Below, in pieces: positions 48,673 to 57,793 of a DNA stretch of 64,000 nucleotides. A program made the position numbers and the translations under genes. The notes beneath the pieces were generated by a model. That model did no database searches, had not been told where the DNA came from, and worked only from the letters and a program-made list of their open reading frames with translations. The stretch lies in contig CAVZBW010000005.1 of assembly GCA_963773635.1 (NCBI GenBank), positions 372,001-436,000 on the forward strand, given 5' to 3'. This DNA comes from CAVZBW01 sp963773635. Lineage in GTDB: Bacteria > Actinomycetota > Acidimicrobiia > Acidimicrobiales > RAAP-2. Position 1 is the first letter of the stretch. Each line of letters opens with the position of its first letter.

Positions 48673-48692
48673 TGTGGATAGTTCGTGGATAA
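48673..48692 (-). promoter_or_regulatory. Two DnaA-box-like 9-mers
   Basis: On the minus strand TTATCCACG (48692-48684) and CTATCCACA (48681-48673) each differ by one base from TTATCCACA. They are 11 bp apart, about one helical turn. They lie just beyond the permease gene's 3' end. Confidence 0.3.
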
Positions 48693-48700
48693 CCCTGTGG

Positions 48701-50207
48701 TCAGGGTGCCTCGCCCCCGGCGGGCGACGGGAGGACCGTACGGTCGGCGTCGTCCCGTCGACCCTTCGAGAGTCCGGCCGACGCCGCCAGGCGGCCGGCT
48801 GCGCCACGCGCCGCAGCCGGCCGAGCCACGACCCCGATCACCCCGAGGGCGAGCCACCCCAGTGCCAGCAGGGCGGACCACCGCGCCGGACCGGTCGGTA
48901 GCGGGTCGACGCTGGCCACCACCGTGTAGGCGAGGAGGCCCAGGCCTGCCACGGGCGCCATCAACTGCCAGCGAGGCGTCGTGCGATCGCCCGAGAAAAA
49001 CACCAACCTCGTCATCCCAACCGTTGCCAGGCCGTAGACGATGAGCAGGACGAGGGTACCGGACGTACCGGCCGCCTCGAAGAGCGACAGCGGTGCGATC
49101 CGCCCCGTGAGCCCGGCCAGCGCGAGGGCCCCCGTCGTGATGACCACGACCACCGTGCACGCGCGCGACCGGAGCACCTCGCTGCGCTGACACGTGATCC
49201 AGCCGTCGGGGCCCCACCCCGTCCCGGCTCAACGCGAAACACAACCGGGCGCACGCCACCGTCGCGGCCAGGGCGCAGCTGAAGGCCGACACCATGGTCC
49301 CGAAGGTGATCAACGTGCCCGTCCAGCCCGTGACGTAGCGGTCGGCGAGGTCGCCCATGAGCGAGCCGGAATCGAGGAGAGAACGGATCCCGGATGAGGA
49401 GGTGCCAAAGCCCATGACCTCCGCGGCGGTCACGAGGACGAAGAAGCTGCTGCCGACGAGCGTCACGCCCACGATCGCTCGGGGAATGTCGCGGTGGGGG
49501 TGCAGCGCCTCTTCCCCGAGCGTCGCGCCACCCTCGAACCCGGCGAAGGAGAGGAAGCCGAACACCGCACCGACGAAGAGGGACGACACCGAGGCGCCGG
49601 CGGGAAGGGTGAACACGGACCAGTCGAGCGTGAGCCCTCCGGGTGCCCCGTGAGTTGCCAGCTTGTACAAGACGACGCCCACGACGGCAAGGATGAGCAC
49701 GACCGTGGCCGTCTCGAGGATGACGAGCAGTCGGGTCCCCGACTGCGCGGACGAAAGGGCCACGACATAGACGACACCCATGCCGACGACTCCCAAGAGA
49801 TAGGGAGCCCACGCGGGAGGGCGGGGCCAGATCCCGGCCTGCGCCACGAGCTGGGCGGCGAAGCGCCCACCGGCGATGGCGGTGATGAGGGCAAAGGAGA
49901 GGTAGGTGCCGATAAGACCCCACCCCGCGATCAGTCCCGGCCTCGGCCCGAGCGTCACGCCGACGAAGCCGTAGACCGAACCGGCGTGCTCCAAGCGCTG
50001 GGTGAGCCGGACGAAGGTGTAGGCGATCAGCATGACCCCGGCCGCCGCGAGAAGGAAGGCCAGCGGGACGGCGCGACCGACTTCCGCCGCCGTCCCCTGA
50101 GGGTTGATGTTGACCGCCATCGACGGGGCCATGAGGGCGAGGGACACGCCCACGGGCCCCCAGATCCGGAGGCGACGGGGGAGCCCGCCGCCGATGCTCG
50201 GACACAC
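48701..50207 (-). pseudogene. APC-family amino-acid permease, frameshifted
   Basis: A 12-helix type permease (amino acid-polyamine-organocation family). The first 340 residues (GPVGVSLALMAPSMAVNINPQGTAA, GFEGGATLGEEALHPHRDIP, FSCALAATVACARLCFALSRDG) are in one frame. The last 160 (ACTVVVVITTGALALAGLTG onwards to the C-terminus) are in another. The switch lies in a GTCGCGCGCGTGC run around 49160-49185, where one base too many or too few would explain it. All helices are otherwise present, so it is a sequencing error or recent lesion. It sits 51 nt behind the ABM-monooxygenase gene on the same strand. Confidence 0.8.
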
Positions 50208-50258
50208 CTCCCGGTGGACTCACCTTCGGTCTCGGCCGCTGACCGAGCGAGGAGTCGG

Positions 50259-50561
50259 TCAGCCCCCGAGCGGCCGCTCACCGGCCACGTCGTAGATGAC
50301 GATCGAAGCCGACTTCGGCGCGACGTCCCCGCCCGGCGACGGGGGGGCGCTGCGAAGCGCGGCGAGATGCGCGTCGAGGCTCTGTTGGTCGACCCAGCGC
50401 TCGAAGAGCACGACCCGCCCGGGAACCAGGGGGTCCGCGCTGAACGTGTACTCGAGGCATCCGGGCTCCGCCCGGGACTGGCGCATCATTTCGCAGCGAC
50501 CGGCGAGGAAGTCCTCGCGCTGATCCGGCTCGACCTCGAACGCTCCTCCGACGATGACCAC
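50259..50561 (-). CDS. Antibiotic biosynthesis monooxygenase (ABM) family protein
   Basis: A 100-residue ferredoxin-like-fold monomer: VVIVGGAFEVEPDQREDFLA ... RAEPGCLEYTFSADPLVPGRVVLFERWVDQQSLDAHLAA, the ABM signature with the GCLEY and ERW blocks. Such dimeric proteins act as cofactor-free monooxygenases or quinone/stress enzymes. GTG 50561 is chosen because AGGGAGGG lies 7 nt upstream; the longer frame has no homology. It may be transcribed with the permease. Confidence 0.82.
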   Translation of the reverse strand: MVIVGGAFEVEPDQREDFLAGRCEMMRQSRAEPGCLEYTFSADPLVPGRVVLFERWVDQQSLDAHLAALRSAPPSPGGDVAPKSASIVIYDVAGERPLGG

Positions 50562-50676
50562 GACGTCCCTCCCTTGCCCTTGGACGGCCTCCGCCGCCGT
50601 GAGTGGCGACCCTAGCGCTGCGGCATCGGTGGTACGCCGGGGGCACGGCGCCGAAACCGGATGGGACACTGGCGCC

Positions 50677-51231
50677 ATGCACGAGTCCCCCCACGAGCTG
50701 GCCACCCTCCAATCCCTTCTCGACAAGAGCATGGAGGTGGCGGGGCCCCACCTCTCGAGCGTCATCACCCCCGAGCGCCGGCTGAGCGCCGCCGAAGTCT
50801 GCGATCGTCTGGTAGGGATGCGTCTGCTCGCGTTGGCGACCGTGACGGCCGACGGGCGCCCCCTGGTGGGCGCCGTCGACGGCGTCTTCTACCGGGGTCA
50901 CTTCTACTTCGGGTCGTCGCCCGACTCGGTGCGGTTCTGCCACCTCGCCCGACGGGCGGACGTGAGCGCCACGCACCTCCCGGGGGAGGAGCTCGCCGTC
51001 ACCGTCCACGGAAGGGCCGTGCCCATCGACGTCGCCGCTGCGGACCAGGCCGGATTCCGGCAGGCGCTGCTCGACATCTACGTGCCCCGCTACGGCCCGC
51101 AGTGGGAGAGGTTCCTCGACTCCGGCTCGGTCTACGCCCGGATCGACGCGTCCAAGATGTTCACGTTCCACATGGATCCGGACGACATGCATCGAGGCGA
51201 CATGGATCCAGGCGAGTCGCCGTCGAGCTGA
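50677..51231 (+). CDS. Pyridoxamine 5'-phosphate oxidase-like flavin/F420-binding protein
   Basis: A 184-residue split-barrel protein. RLVGMRLLALATVTADGRPLVGAVDGVFYRGHFYFG is the core of the PNPOx-like fold, with LARRADVSATHLPGEELAVTVHGRAVPID in the second half. It differs from the gene at 1.2 kb. The ATG at 50677 is used; the frame upstream is unrelated. The next gene starts 19 nt later, so the two may be co-transcribed. Function unknown. Confidence 0.78.
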   Translation: MHESPHELATLQSLLDKSMEVAGPHLSSVITPERRLSAAEVCDRLVGMRLLALATVTADGRPLVGAVDGVFYRGHFYFGSSPDSVRFCHLARRADVSATHLPGEELAVTVHGRAVPIDVAAADQAGFRQALLDIYVPRYGPQWERFLDSGSVYARIDASKMFTFHMDPDDMHRGDMDPGESPSS

Positions 51232-51250
51232 CCTTCGGGTAGAAGTTCGC

Positions 51251-51790
51251 ATGGATTCAAACGCCGAGGTGATCGCTCTTCGCCTGGAGCGGCTCGGGGA
51301 CATGTTCCAGGTGCCGCAGGCGGACCCGTTCTCCGAGAGCTACCGCGCCGAGAGCGGGGTCGACCACTGCATCGGCCAACTGCTCGTCCGGACCTCCCGG
51401 GCACCGGTCCGGCTGGAGATCCAGCTGCCGACCACCGAGGTCGACGACGGAGCGGCGGAGCGGCTTCGCCTGGCCCTGGGCCGCTACTGCGATGGGCGCG
51501 TGGCGCGCAACGACCGCGAACGTCGGACGCTCCGCCGGAGCGGCCTCTCGTCGCTCAAGGTGGGACTCCCCGTGGCGATGCTCGGACTCGTGATCGCCAG
51601 CGTCACGGGATTCTTCTCGCCTCAAGACGACACCAGCCTGCCCAATACCGCCGGCTGGGTCCTGGCCTGGGTCGGGCTCTGGTATCCGCTGGACGCCATG
51701 TTCTTCGCGCACGTCAGCCCCAACCGGGAAAATGCCGTCCTGCGCCGTCTGAGGGGTGCCGAGATCCTCATCGAGCCGACGACCCGATGA
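51251..51790 (+). CDS. Membrane protein of unknown function
   Basis: A 179-residue protein. A cytoplasmic N-terminal domain of about 95 residues (VRLEIQLPTTEVDDGAAERLRLAL) ends in a basic stretch (RVARNDRERRTLRRSGL). Two transmembrane helices follow (VGLPVAMLGLVIASVTGFF and TAGWVLAWVGLWYPLDAMFF), then a short tail. The design resembles actinobacterial membrane proteins with a cytosolic sensor. No name recognised. Probably co-transcribed with the gene before it. Confidence 0.6.
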   Translation: MDSNAEVIALRLERLGDMFQVPQADPFSESYRAESGVDHCIGQLLVRTSRAPVRLEIQLPTTEVDDGAAERLRLALGRYCDGRVARNDRERRTLRRSGLSSLKVGLPVAMLGLVIASVTGFFSPQDDTSLPNTAGWVLAWVGLWYPLDAMFFAHVSPNRENAVLRRLRGAEILIEPTTR

Positions 51791-51872
51791 TCGCTCTCCT
51801 CGACGAGTCGCCACCGTCCGACACCTGCTAAAAGCGGCAGCGGCGCAGCGGCGACCTTGGAGGTCTTCGACG

Positions 51873-52439
51873 TCAATCGGCCTTTCTCGCGACGAAGCGG
51901 AAGTGGTACCCCACCACATCGGTGGTCGTCGGCCCGAAGCCCGCGGCCGTCAACCGGCTCGGCAGGGTGTCCGGGTCGACCGGATTGAACGTGTCGCCTG
52001 CGTGGCCAGCGCGGATCGCGTCGATGTCGAGCGACTCCTGTCCGACGAGGACACCGCCGCTGCGCATCGCACGGTGCAGCACGGCGAACAGCCGATCCTG
52101 GTGGTCCGCCGAGGGCATGTGGTGGAGCACCGAGAAACACGCGGCCGCCGAGAACCGGCCCGAGGCAAGATCCGCCTCGGTCGCGTCAGCCACCACCACT
52201 TCGACATTGGTCCCGGCCAAGCGCTGACGGAGGGGTTCTCCGAGCATCGGGTCCACCTCGACCGCAGTCACCTTGCGGACCCGTTGGCGCAGGAGGTCCG
52301 TGGTGAGCCCGGGTCCCGGGCCGATCTCGAGGATGTCGTGGCCGAGGTCACCCACGCCCTCCACCCAGGGGAGCAGGTCCTCCTCGAGCATCCGTGCCCA
52401 CTCCGGGCTGGCGAGAAACTGGATGTGGCTCTCGTTCAC
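51873..52439 (-). CDS. Class I SAM-dependent methyltransferase
   Basis: A 188-residue methyltransferase with motif I ILEIGPGPGLTTDLL, motif II TAVEVDPMLGE, DATEADLASGRFSAAACFSVLHH and GGVLVGQES. The small size indicates a small-molecule substrate. The GTG start at 52439 has TATAAG 6 nt upstream. It diverges from the AraC gene across only 25 nt, so a regulatory link is likely. Confidence 0.85.
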   Translation of the reverse strand: MNESHIQFLASPEWARMLEEDLLPWVEGVGDLGHDILEIGPGPGLTTDLLRQRVRKVTAVEVDPMLGEPLRQRLAGTNVEVVVADATEADLASGRFSAAACFSVLHHMPSADHQDRLFAVLHRAMRSGGVLVGQESLDIDAIRAGHAGDTFNPVDPDTLPSRLTAAGFGPTTTDVVGYHFRFVARKAD

Positions 52440-52464
52440 CCTGCACTTATACGATGATCACCTC
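52440..52464. promoter_or_regulatory. 25-nt divergent promoter with overlapping -10 boxes
   Basis: On the minus strand TATAAG (52451-52446) is 6 nt from the methyltransferase GTG. On the plus strand TACGAT (52450-52455) is 9 nt from the AraC GTG. The two boxes overlap, so polymerases on the two genes would exclude each other. Confidence 0.45.
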
Positions 52465-53295
52465 GTGGCCGTCTCTGCACAATCGGTCAATGATTTGCCT
52501 TTTCCGGACAGCTCGGGTCTGGTCGACATGCGCTCCGGGGGGCGGCCGTCGGCTGGCAGCTTCGCCTATGCGGGCGACGAGCTGATCACGACATGGCACT
52601 GCCATGACCTCCACCAGATCGAGTATGCCCTGACGGGCGTCGTCGAGGTCGAGACCGCCACCGCCCATTACCTTTTGCCGCCTCAGCAGGCCGCCTGGAT
52701 CCCCGCCGGGGCAGAGCACCGGACCACCATCCGCACCGCCGTGCGGACGATCTCCGTGTTCTTCGATCCACAGCTCGTCCCCGTTCCCGGCGAGCGGGTG
52801 CGGATCCTGGCCGCGCCGGCAGTCTTGCGAGAGATGATGGTGTACTCGGGTCGCTGGCCCATCGGTCGGGTCGATTCCGACGCGCTCGCCGACGCATTCT
52901 TCGTCGCGCTCGGACGGCTCGTCTCCGACTCCCTCGGCGACGAAGCACCACTGAGCCTGCCGGCGTCCACCGAGCCCGTGGTCGGCGCCGCGATGGACTG
53001 GACGCGGCAACATCTTGGGACGGCCACGGTCGGAGAGGTGGCGCGGGCGGTTGGTGTCTCGCAGCGCTCATTGCGCCGGCGATTCGAAGCTTCGCTCGGG
53101 ATGACCTGGCGCGAATACCTGCAGCAGGCCCGGCTCCTCCGAGCCCTGGCATTGTTGGCGGAACCGGGCCCGTCCATCCTCCAGGTGGCGGGAGCGGTGG
53201 GCTTCGACAGTCTCAGCGCATTCAACCGGGCGTTTCGGAAGCGCACCGGCGAGACACCTTCGCAGTACCGCAGGCGGCGGATCCAGGGACACTGA
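52465..53295 (+). CDS. AraC-family transcriptional regulator
   Basis: A 276-residue regulator. The N-terminal cupin-like sensor domain (WHCHDLHQIEYALTGVVEVETA, LLPPQQAAWIPAGAEHRT) is followed by a C-terminal double helix-turn-helix (VGEVARAVGVSQRSLRRRFEASLGMTWREYLQQARL ... AVGFDSLSAFNRAFRKRTGETPSQYRRRR). GTG 52465 is set by the promoter geometry and the size of the sensor domain. It likely controls the divergent methyltransferase. Inducer unknown. Confidence 0.88.
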   Translation: MAVSAQSVNDLPFPDSSGLVDMRSGGRPSAGSFAYAGDELITTWHCHDLHQIEYALTGVVEVETATAHYLLPPQQAAWIPAGAEHRTTIRTAVRTISVFFDPQLVPVPGERVRILAAPAVLREMMVYSGRWPIGRVDSDALADAFFVALGRLVSDSLGDEAPLSLPASTEPVVGAAMDWTRQHLGTATVGEVARAVGVSQRSLRRRFEASLGMTWREYLQQARLLRALALLAEPGPSILQVAGAVGFDSLSAFNRAFRKRTGETPSQYRRRRIQGH

Positions 53296-53636
53296 CGACC
53301 TCCCCGGGCACCAGGGTCCTCAGGAGGGCGTGCTGGAGCACCTCCGCGCCGCACGCGACGACACGGTAGGAGTCGAACTGACCGAGGTGGCCGCCCCCGG
53401 TCTCCACGGCCGGGATACTCGCCCAGTTGCCTGAGGAGTCCCTGAATCTGGTCACCCTCGGGGGATGGACCAGGGGAGGATCGGGCGACCTGTTGACACA
53501 CCCTGGAATGGAGTCCAGAGTCTGCTCAGGCCCAGGGAGCGGGCCTGGATCCAGCGGACCCGCGGCCCACGAGGCCCGAGATCACCGGACGGCGCCAGAT
53601 CGAAGCCATCAGCCAGATGAACCGGGAGGAAGCACG
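53296..53636. other. 341-nt spacer before katG
   Basis: No convincing gene: minus-strand frames here lack homology or start signals. A perfect -35 TTGACA is at 53493-53498 but no good -10 follows; CTGGA (53503-53507) and TCCAG (53514-53518) form a small inverted repeat right behind it. No furA-like regulator is present upstream of katG. Confidence 0.4.
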
Positions 53637-55871
53637 ATGAACAACGACGAGACCGGTGCGACTGCAACGACTTCGGAGGAAGCGGCCCCGGCGGCCAGCT
53701 GCCCGGTGATGAGCAACCCCTACGTGGCGACGGGCTCCACGGCCAACCAGCACTGGTGGCCCGATCAACTCAACCTGCGGCCGCTCGCCAAGAACTCGCC
53801 GCTCATCGATCCGACGGACGAGGGCTACGACTACGCGACGGAGTTCGAGAGCCTCGATCTCGCCGCGGTCAAGGCCGACCTCGTCGAGGTGATGACCTCG
53901 TCACAGAGTTGGTGGCCGGCGGACTTCGGACACTACGGACCGCTGTTCATCCGGATGGCCTGGCACAGCGCCGGCACCTACCGCATCCACGACGGCCGGG
54001 GAGGTGGCGGCTCCGGGACGCAGCGCTTCGCACCCCTCAATAGCTGGCCCGACAACGGCAACCTCGACAAGGCGCGCCGCCTCCTCTGGCCGGTCAAGCA
54101 GAAGTACGGCCGGAAGATCTCCTGGGCCGACCTCATGATCCTCGCCGGCAACTGTGCCCTCGAGTCGATGGGCTTCAAGACCTTCGGCTTCGGCGGCGGA
54201 CGCGAGGACGTATGGGAGCCCGAGGAGGATATCTACTGGGGACCCGAGGACATCTGGCTCGGTGACGAGCGGTACCGCGGCGATCGGCAGCTCATGGAGC
54301 CTCTCGGTGCGGTCCAGATGGGGCTCATCTACGTCAATCCCGAGGGGCCGAATGGCAATCCCGACCCCATCGCCGCAGCGCGGGACATCCGCGAGACGTT
54401 CGCTCGCATGGCCATGAACGACGAGGAGACGGTGGCCCTCATCGCCGGCGGTCACACGTTCGGCAAGACCCACGGCGCGGCCGACGGCGACCAGTACCTC
54501 GGACGCGAACCCGAGGGTGCCCCCATCGAGGAGCAGGGCCTCGGATGGAAGAACACCTTCGGCACCGGCAGCGGGGACGACGCCATCACGAGCGGGTTGG
54601 AGGTGATCTGGACCACCAACCCCGTGCAGTGGGACAACAACTTCTTCGAGAACCTCTTCGGTTACGAGTGGGAACTGACCAAGAGCCCGGCCGGCGCACA
54701 CCAGTGGCGGCCGACGGATCGTGCGGCCGACGACACCGTGCCCGATGCCCACGACCCGACCAAGCGCCACGCCCCCATGATGCTCACGACGGACCTGTCG
54801 CTCCGGTTCGATGCAATCTACGAACCGATCTCACGACGCTTCTACCAGAACCCCGATCAATTTGCCGATGCCTTCGCCAGGGCGTGGTTCAAGCTCACCC
54901 ACCGCGACATGGGACCGATCTCTCGCTATCTCGGGCCCGAGGTCCCCGACGAGGCGATGATCTGGCAGGACCCGGTCCCCGGGGTCGACCACGCGCTGGT
55001 CGACGATGCGGACATCGCGGCGCTCAAGAGCAAGCTCCTCGGATCGGGCCTGTCCGTCTCGCAGCTGGTCTCGACGGCGTGGGCCTCGGCGTCCACCTTC
55101 CGCGACAGCGACAAGCGCGGGGGAGCGAACGGGGCCCGCATCCGCCTCGCTCCGCAGAGGGACTGGGAAGTCAACAACCCGGCCGAGTTGCAGACCGCGC
55201 TCGCGGCACTCGGACAGATCCAGGCGGACTTCAACAATGCCGAGGCGTCCGGCAAGAGGATCTCCATCGCCGACCTCATCGTCCTCGGAGGGTGTGCCGC
55301 GATCGAGCAGGCCGCCCGTAACGCCGGGCATGACGTGCAGGTTCCGTTCTCGCCAGGTCGGACGGACGCCGCGCAGGAGGAGACCGACGTCGATTCCTTT
55401 GCCGTCCTCGAACCGATCGCCGACGGGTTCCGCAACTATTTCCGGGCCGGGGACAAGCGCCGGCCCGAGGAGCTGCTGATCGACCGCTCGAGCCTGCTCT
55501 CGTTGACCGCCCCGGAGATGACCGTCCTTGTCGGCGGCCTGCGCGTCCTCAACACGAACGCCGGCAGCGTCGAGCTCGGTGCGCTCACCGGCCGGGCAGA
55601 GACGCTGACCAACGACTTCTTCGTCAACCTGCTGGACATGGGCACCGAGTGGCGGGTGGGCTCCGCCGAGCACGTCTACGAGGGCCGCGACCGCGAAACC
55701 GGTGAGATCAAGTGGACCGCCACTGCGGTCGACCTCGCCTTTGGTTGGAACTCCCAGCTCCGGGCCGTCTCCGAGCTCTACGCCAGCGACGACGCCCCCA
55801 AGAAGTTCGTGCAGGACTTCGTGGCCGCGTGGGACAAGGTGATGAACCTCGATCGCTTCGACCTCGGCTAG
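53637..55871 (+). CDS. katG: Catalase-peroxidase KatG
   Basis: A 744-residue haem enzyme that removes hydrogen peroxide. The distal site is R106, W109, H110 in RMAWHSAGTY. Y232 in LIYVNPEG together with W109 and a Met about 25 residues further forms the Met-Tyr-Trp adduct needed for catalase activity. The proximal His lies in IAGGHTFGKTHGA. The second, haem-free half is complete (LVSTAWASASTFRDSDKRGG). ATG 53637 has GGGAGGA upstream. Length is standard. Confidence 0.97.
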   Translation: MNNDETGATATTSEEAAPAASCPVMSNPYVATGSTANQHWWPDQLNLRPLAKNSPLIDPTDEGYDYATEFESLDLAAVKADLVEVMTSSQSWWPADFGHYGPLFIRMAWHSAGTYRIHDGRGGGGSGTQRFAPLNSWPDNGNLDKARRLLWPVKQKYGRKISWADLMILAGNCALESMGFKTFGFGGGREDVWEPEEDIYWGPEDIWLGDERYRGDRQLMEPLGAVQMGLIYVNPEGPNGNPDPIAAARDIRETFARMAMNDEETVALIAGGHTFGKTHGAADGDQYLGREPEGAPIEEQGLGWKNTFGTGSGDDAITSGLEVIWTTNPVQWDNNFFENLFGYEWELTKSPAGAHQWRPTDRAADDTVPDAHDPTKRHAPMMLTTDLSLRFDAIYEPISRRFYQNPDQFADAFARAWFKLTHRDMGPISRYLGPEVPDEAMIWQDPVPGVDHALVDDADIAALKSKLLGSGLSVSQLVSTAWASASTFRDSDKRGGANGARIRLAPQRDWEVNNPAELQTALAALGQIQADFNNAEASGKRISIADLIVLGGCAAIEQAARNAGHDVQVPFSPGRTDAAQEETDVDSFAVLEPIADGFRNYFRAGDKRRPEELLIDRSSLLSLTAPEMTVLVGGLRVLNTNAGSVELGALTGRAETLTNDFFVNLLDMGTEWRVGSAEHVYEGRDRETGEIKWTATAVDLAFGWNSQLRAVSELYASDDAPKKFVQDFVAAWDKVMNLDRFDLG

Positions 55872-55872
55872 C

Positions 55873-56394
55873 TCACCGTGACCCCTGCCCTGGATCGCCC
55901 GGCGAGTTGATCGTTCTTTTCATCTTCTCGACAAGGCCTTCGAACATCGGGTAGCCCCTGGTCCCACTCATTGCGTCAATTGAGGGCTTCCACTTGTCCC
56001 AACGATCAATCAAGGTGCGACCCAGCATGAGTTTGATCAGCTCGAAGTCGAAATGACCGAGGTGTTCGAGCGCAGCCAGTTGCTCGAAGTAGTCAAGTTC
56101 TCGATAGAGGATGTAGGCCTCATCTGCATTTGCCGCTATGAACTCCTGGAAAGCCAAGCTCAGCTCTTGGCTCGTCGCGAACTGTGCGACGAGCTGCCTT
56201 GTTTCCACGAGAGCGTCTTCGTCCCAGCGACGTAAGAAGTCTTCCGCCATCTGGGCCTCACGGGACTTCCTTGCTTCTCTGACCTGCCGCCCAGCAACAA
56301 CCGCTGCGGCGATGGCGCCGAGGAGGCCCAGAGCGCCCACTGCAGTGGCAACTGCCGTTACCTGCTCAGCCCAGTTTGGTCCGGGTGTCTGCAT
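55873..56394 (-). CDS. DUF4760-like membrane-anchored protein
   Basis: A 173-residue protein with one N-terminal transmembrane helix (ATAVGALGLLGAIAAAVVAG), a basic switch and a helical cytoplasmic domain (DFLRRWDEDALVETRQLVAQ ... YRELDYFEQLAALEHLGHFD), as in DUF4760 proteins. It is visibly less GC-rich than its surroundings, suggesting later acquisition. Its stop lies 1 nt from the katG stop, convergent, and nothing separates them. Function unknown. Confidence 0.65.
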   Translation of the reverse strand: MQTPGPNWAEQVTAVATAVGALGLLGAIAAAVVAGRQVREARKSREAQMAEDFLRRWDEDALVETRQLVAQFATSQELSLAFQEFIAANADEAYILYRELDYFEQLAALEHLGHFDFELIKLMLGRTLIDRWDKWKPSIDAMSGTRGYPMFEGLVEKMKRTINSPGDPGQGSR

Positions 56395-56429
56395 TAGTCG
56401 CCTGTGTCGAGGGTCCGGGACCTACGGAG

Positions 56430-57689
56430 TCAGGAGGGCGGCGTCCACGCGCACGGCAGCACCTTGACGCCGTTGACGAAGGGGTTGATGAGGAACTCGG
56501 GCGAACTGGTCGCGTGGATGTCCGGTACCTGCCGGCGCAATTCGCTGAACGCCAGCATGATCTCCCGGCGCGCCAAGTTGGCGCCAAGACAAAAGTGGGT
56601 GCCACCGGCGCCGAACCCCACCTGAGGGTTGGGGTTGCGGGTGAGATCGAACCGGAAGGGGTCCGGGAAGACGGTCTCATCACGGTTCGCGGAGTTGTAC
56701 CACATCACGACCTTGTCGTCGGCTTGGATCCGCTGGCCTTCAATTTCCGTGTCCTCCGTGGCGCGCCGTCGCATGTAGATGACGGGAGTGGCCCACCGCA
56801 CGATCTCCTCGACGGCGGTCTTGGCGTGACCGTCGAAATCCGACCACCACAGTTCTCTCTGGGCAGGATGCCGGGTCAGCTGGTAGAGCCCGTGACTGAT
56901 GGAATTACGCGTGGTCTCGTTGCCTCCACTCAGCAAGGTGACGAAGAACCCGACGATCTCCGCTGGGCTTAGGCGGTCACCGTCGACCTCGGCCTCGACC
57001 AGAGCGGTGGTGAGGTCCTCGGCCGGCCTGGACCGTCGCTCTTCGGCCAGCTCGAGGGCAAAGGAGCTGATCTCCTGCGCAACGCGGACGGACTCCTCCT
57101 TCGTTTGCACCTCGCTCATGATGGCGTTGGTCCACGAGAACACCCGGGACTCGTCCTCCTCGGGCACCCCCATCATGTCGCAGATCACCTGGAGCGGAAG
57201 CGGTCCGGCGAGGGCGTTCACGACGTCGGCCGAGCCGTCGGGATGGTCGGCGACCATCTGCGCCACCAAGCGCCGGGCCCGCTCTCGCACGGACGCCTCA
57301 GCCCGGGCCACCACCCTCGGGCGGAAGGATCGCTCGACGATCCTCCGCAGACGGCCGTGCTGGGGGTCATCGAGGCAGATCATCGACGTGCCGAAGGACC
57401 CGGCGGTCTCCGGCGACCCGTCTTGGATCGCCATGCTCGGGTACGAACTGAACAGGTGGGGGTTGCGGCTGGCACGCACGACGTCGCCGTGGCGGGTCAA
57501 CGCCCAGAATCCCTTGCCGGGCCGCGAGTTGGGCATTTCCATCTCGGAAAAGAACGCCACCGGCGACTCTCGCCGAAGCGTGGCGAAGGCCGCGTCCCGC
57601 CAGTCCGGTGGACGGGCCCAAAAGGCCCAGTCGCCAAGCCGGACATCCTCGAGCGGTACTCGTTCTGGCTCGATCCACGTGTCCTGCAT
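56430..57689 (-). CDS. Cytochrome P450
   Basis: A 419-residue soluble bacterial P450. The haem-binding loop is FGAGGTHFCLGANLAR with the axial Cys at about 367. The I-helix oxygen motif is SGGNETTRN, and the E-x-x-R motif of the K-helix is EEIVRWATP. It resembles the CYP125/CYP142 sterol-hydroxylase group, but the substrate is not certain. The ATG at 57689 is supported by TAGCTT 7 nt upstream. It is divergent from a mycofactocin-type SDR and might use the [3Fe-4S] ferredoxin type seen at 23.4 kb. Confidence 0.92.
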   Translation of the reverse strand: MQDTWIEPERVPLEDVRLGDWAFWARPPDWRDAAFATLRRESPVAFFSEMEMPNSRPGKGFWALTRHGDVVRASRNPHLFSSYPSMAIQDGSPETAGSFGTSMICLDDPQHGRLRRIVERSFRPRVVARAEASVRERARRLVAQMVADHPDGSADVVNALAGPLPLQVICDMMGVPEEDESRVFSWTNAIMSEVQTKEESVRVAQEISSFALELAEERRSRPAEDLTTALVEAEVDGDRLSPAEIVGFFVTLLSGGNETTRNSISHGLYQLTRHPAQRELWWSDFDGHAKTAVEEIVRWATPVIYMRRRATEDTEIEGQRIQADDKVVMWYNSANRDETVFPDPFRFDLTRNPNPQVGFGAGGTHFCLGANLARREIMLAFSELRRQVPDIHATSSPEFLINPFVNGVKVLPCAWTPPS

Positions 57690-57696
57690 ACGCCGG

Positions 57697-57702
57697 AAGC
57701 TA
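57697..57702 (-). promoter_or_regulatory. -10 box of the P450 gene, leaderless
   Basis: TAGCTT on the minus strand with 7 nt to the ATG. Confidence 0.45.
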
Positions 57703-57793
57703 TCAGCGTGACCGATTTCTTTCGGAGCTCGACTACGGACACCGAGCCTGCCTTTTGACAGCGTCCCGCTCGCCCCGCTACCGATACGTCCCT

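Noticed and set aside
53222..53455. 77-codon minus-strand frame between AraC and katG
   Set aside because: No homology, no ribosome site, and partly antisense to AraC; not enough to call a gene.
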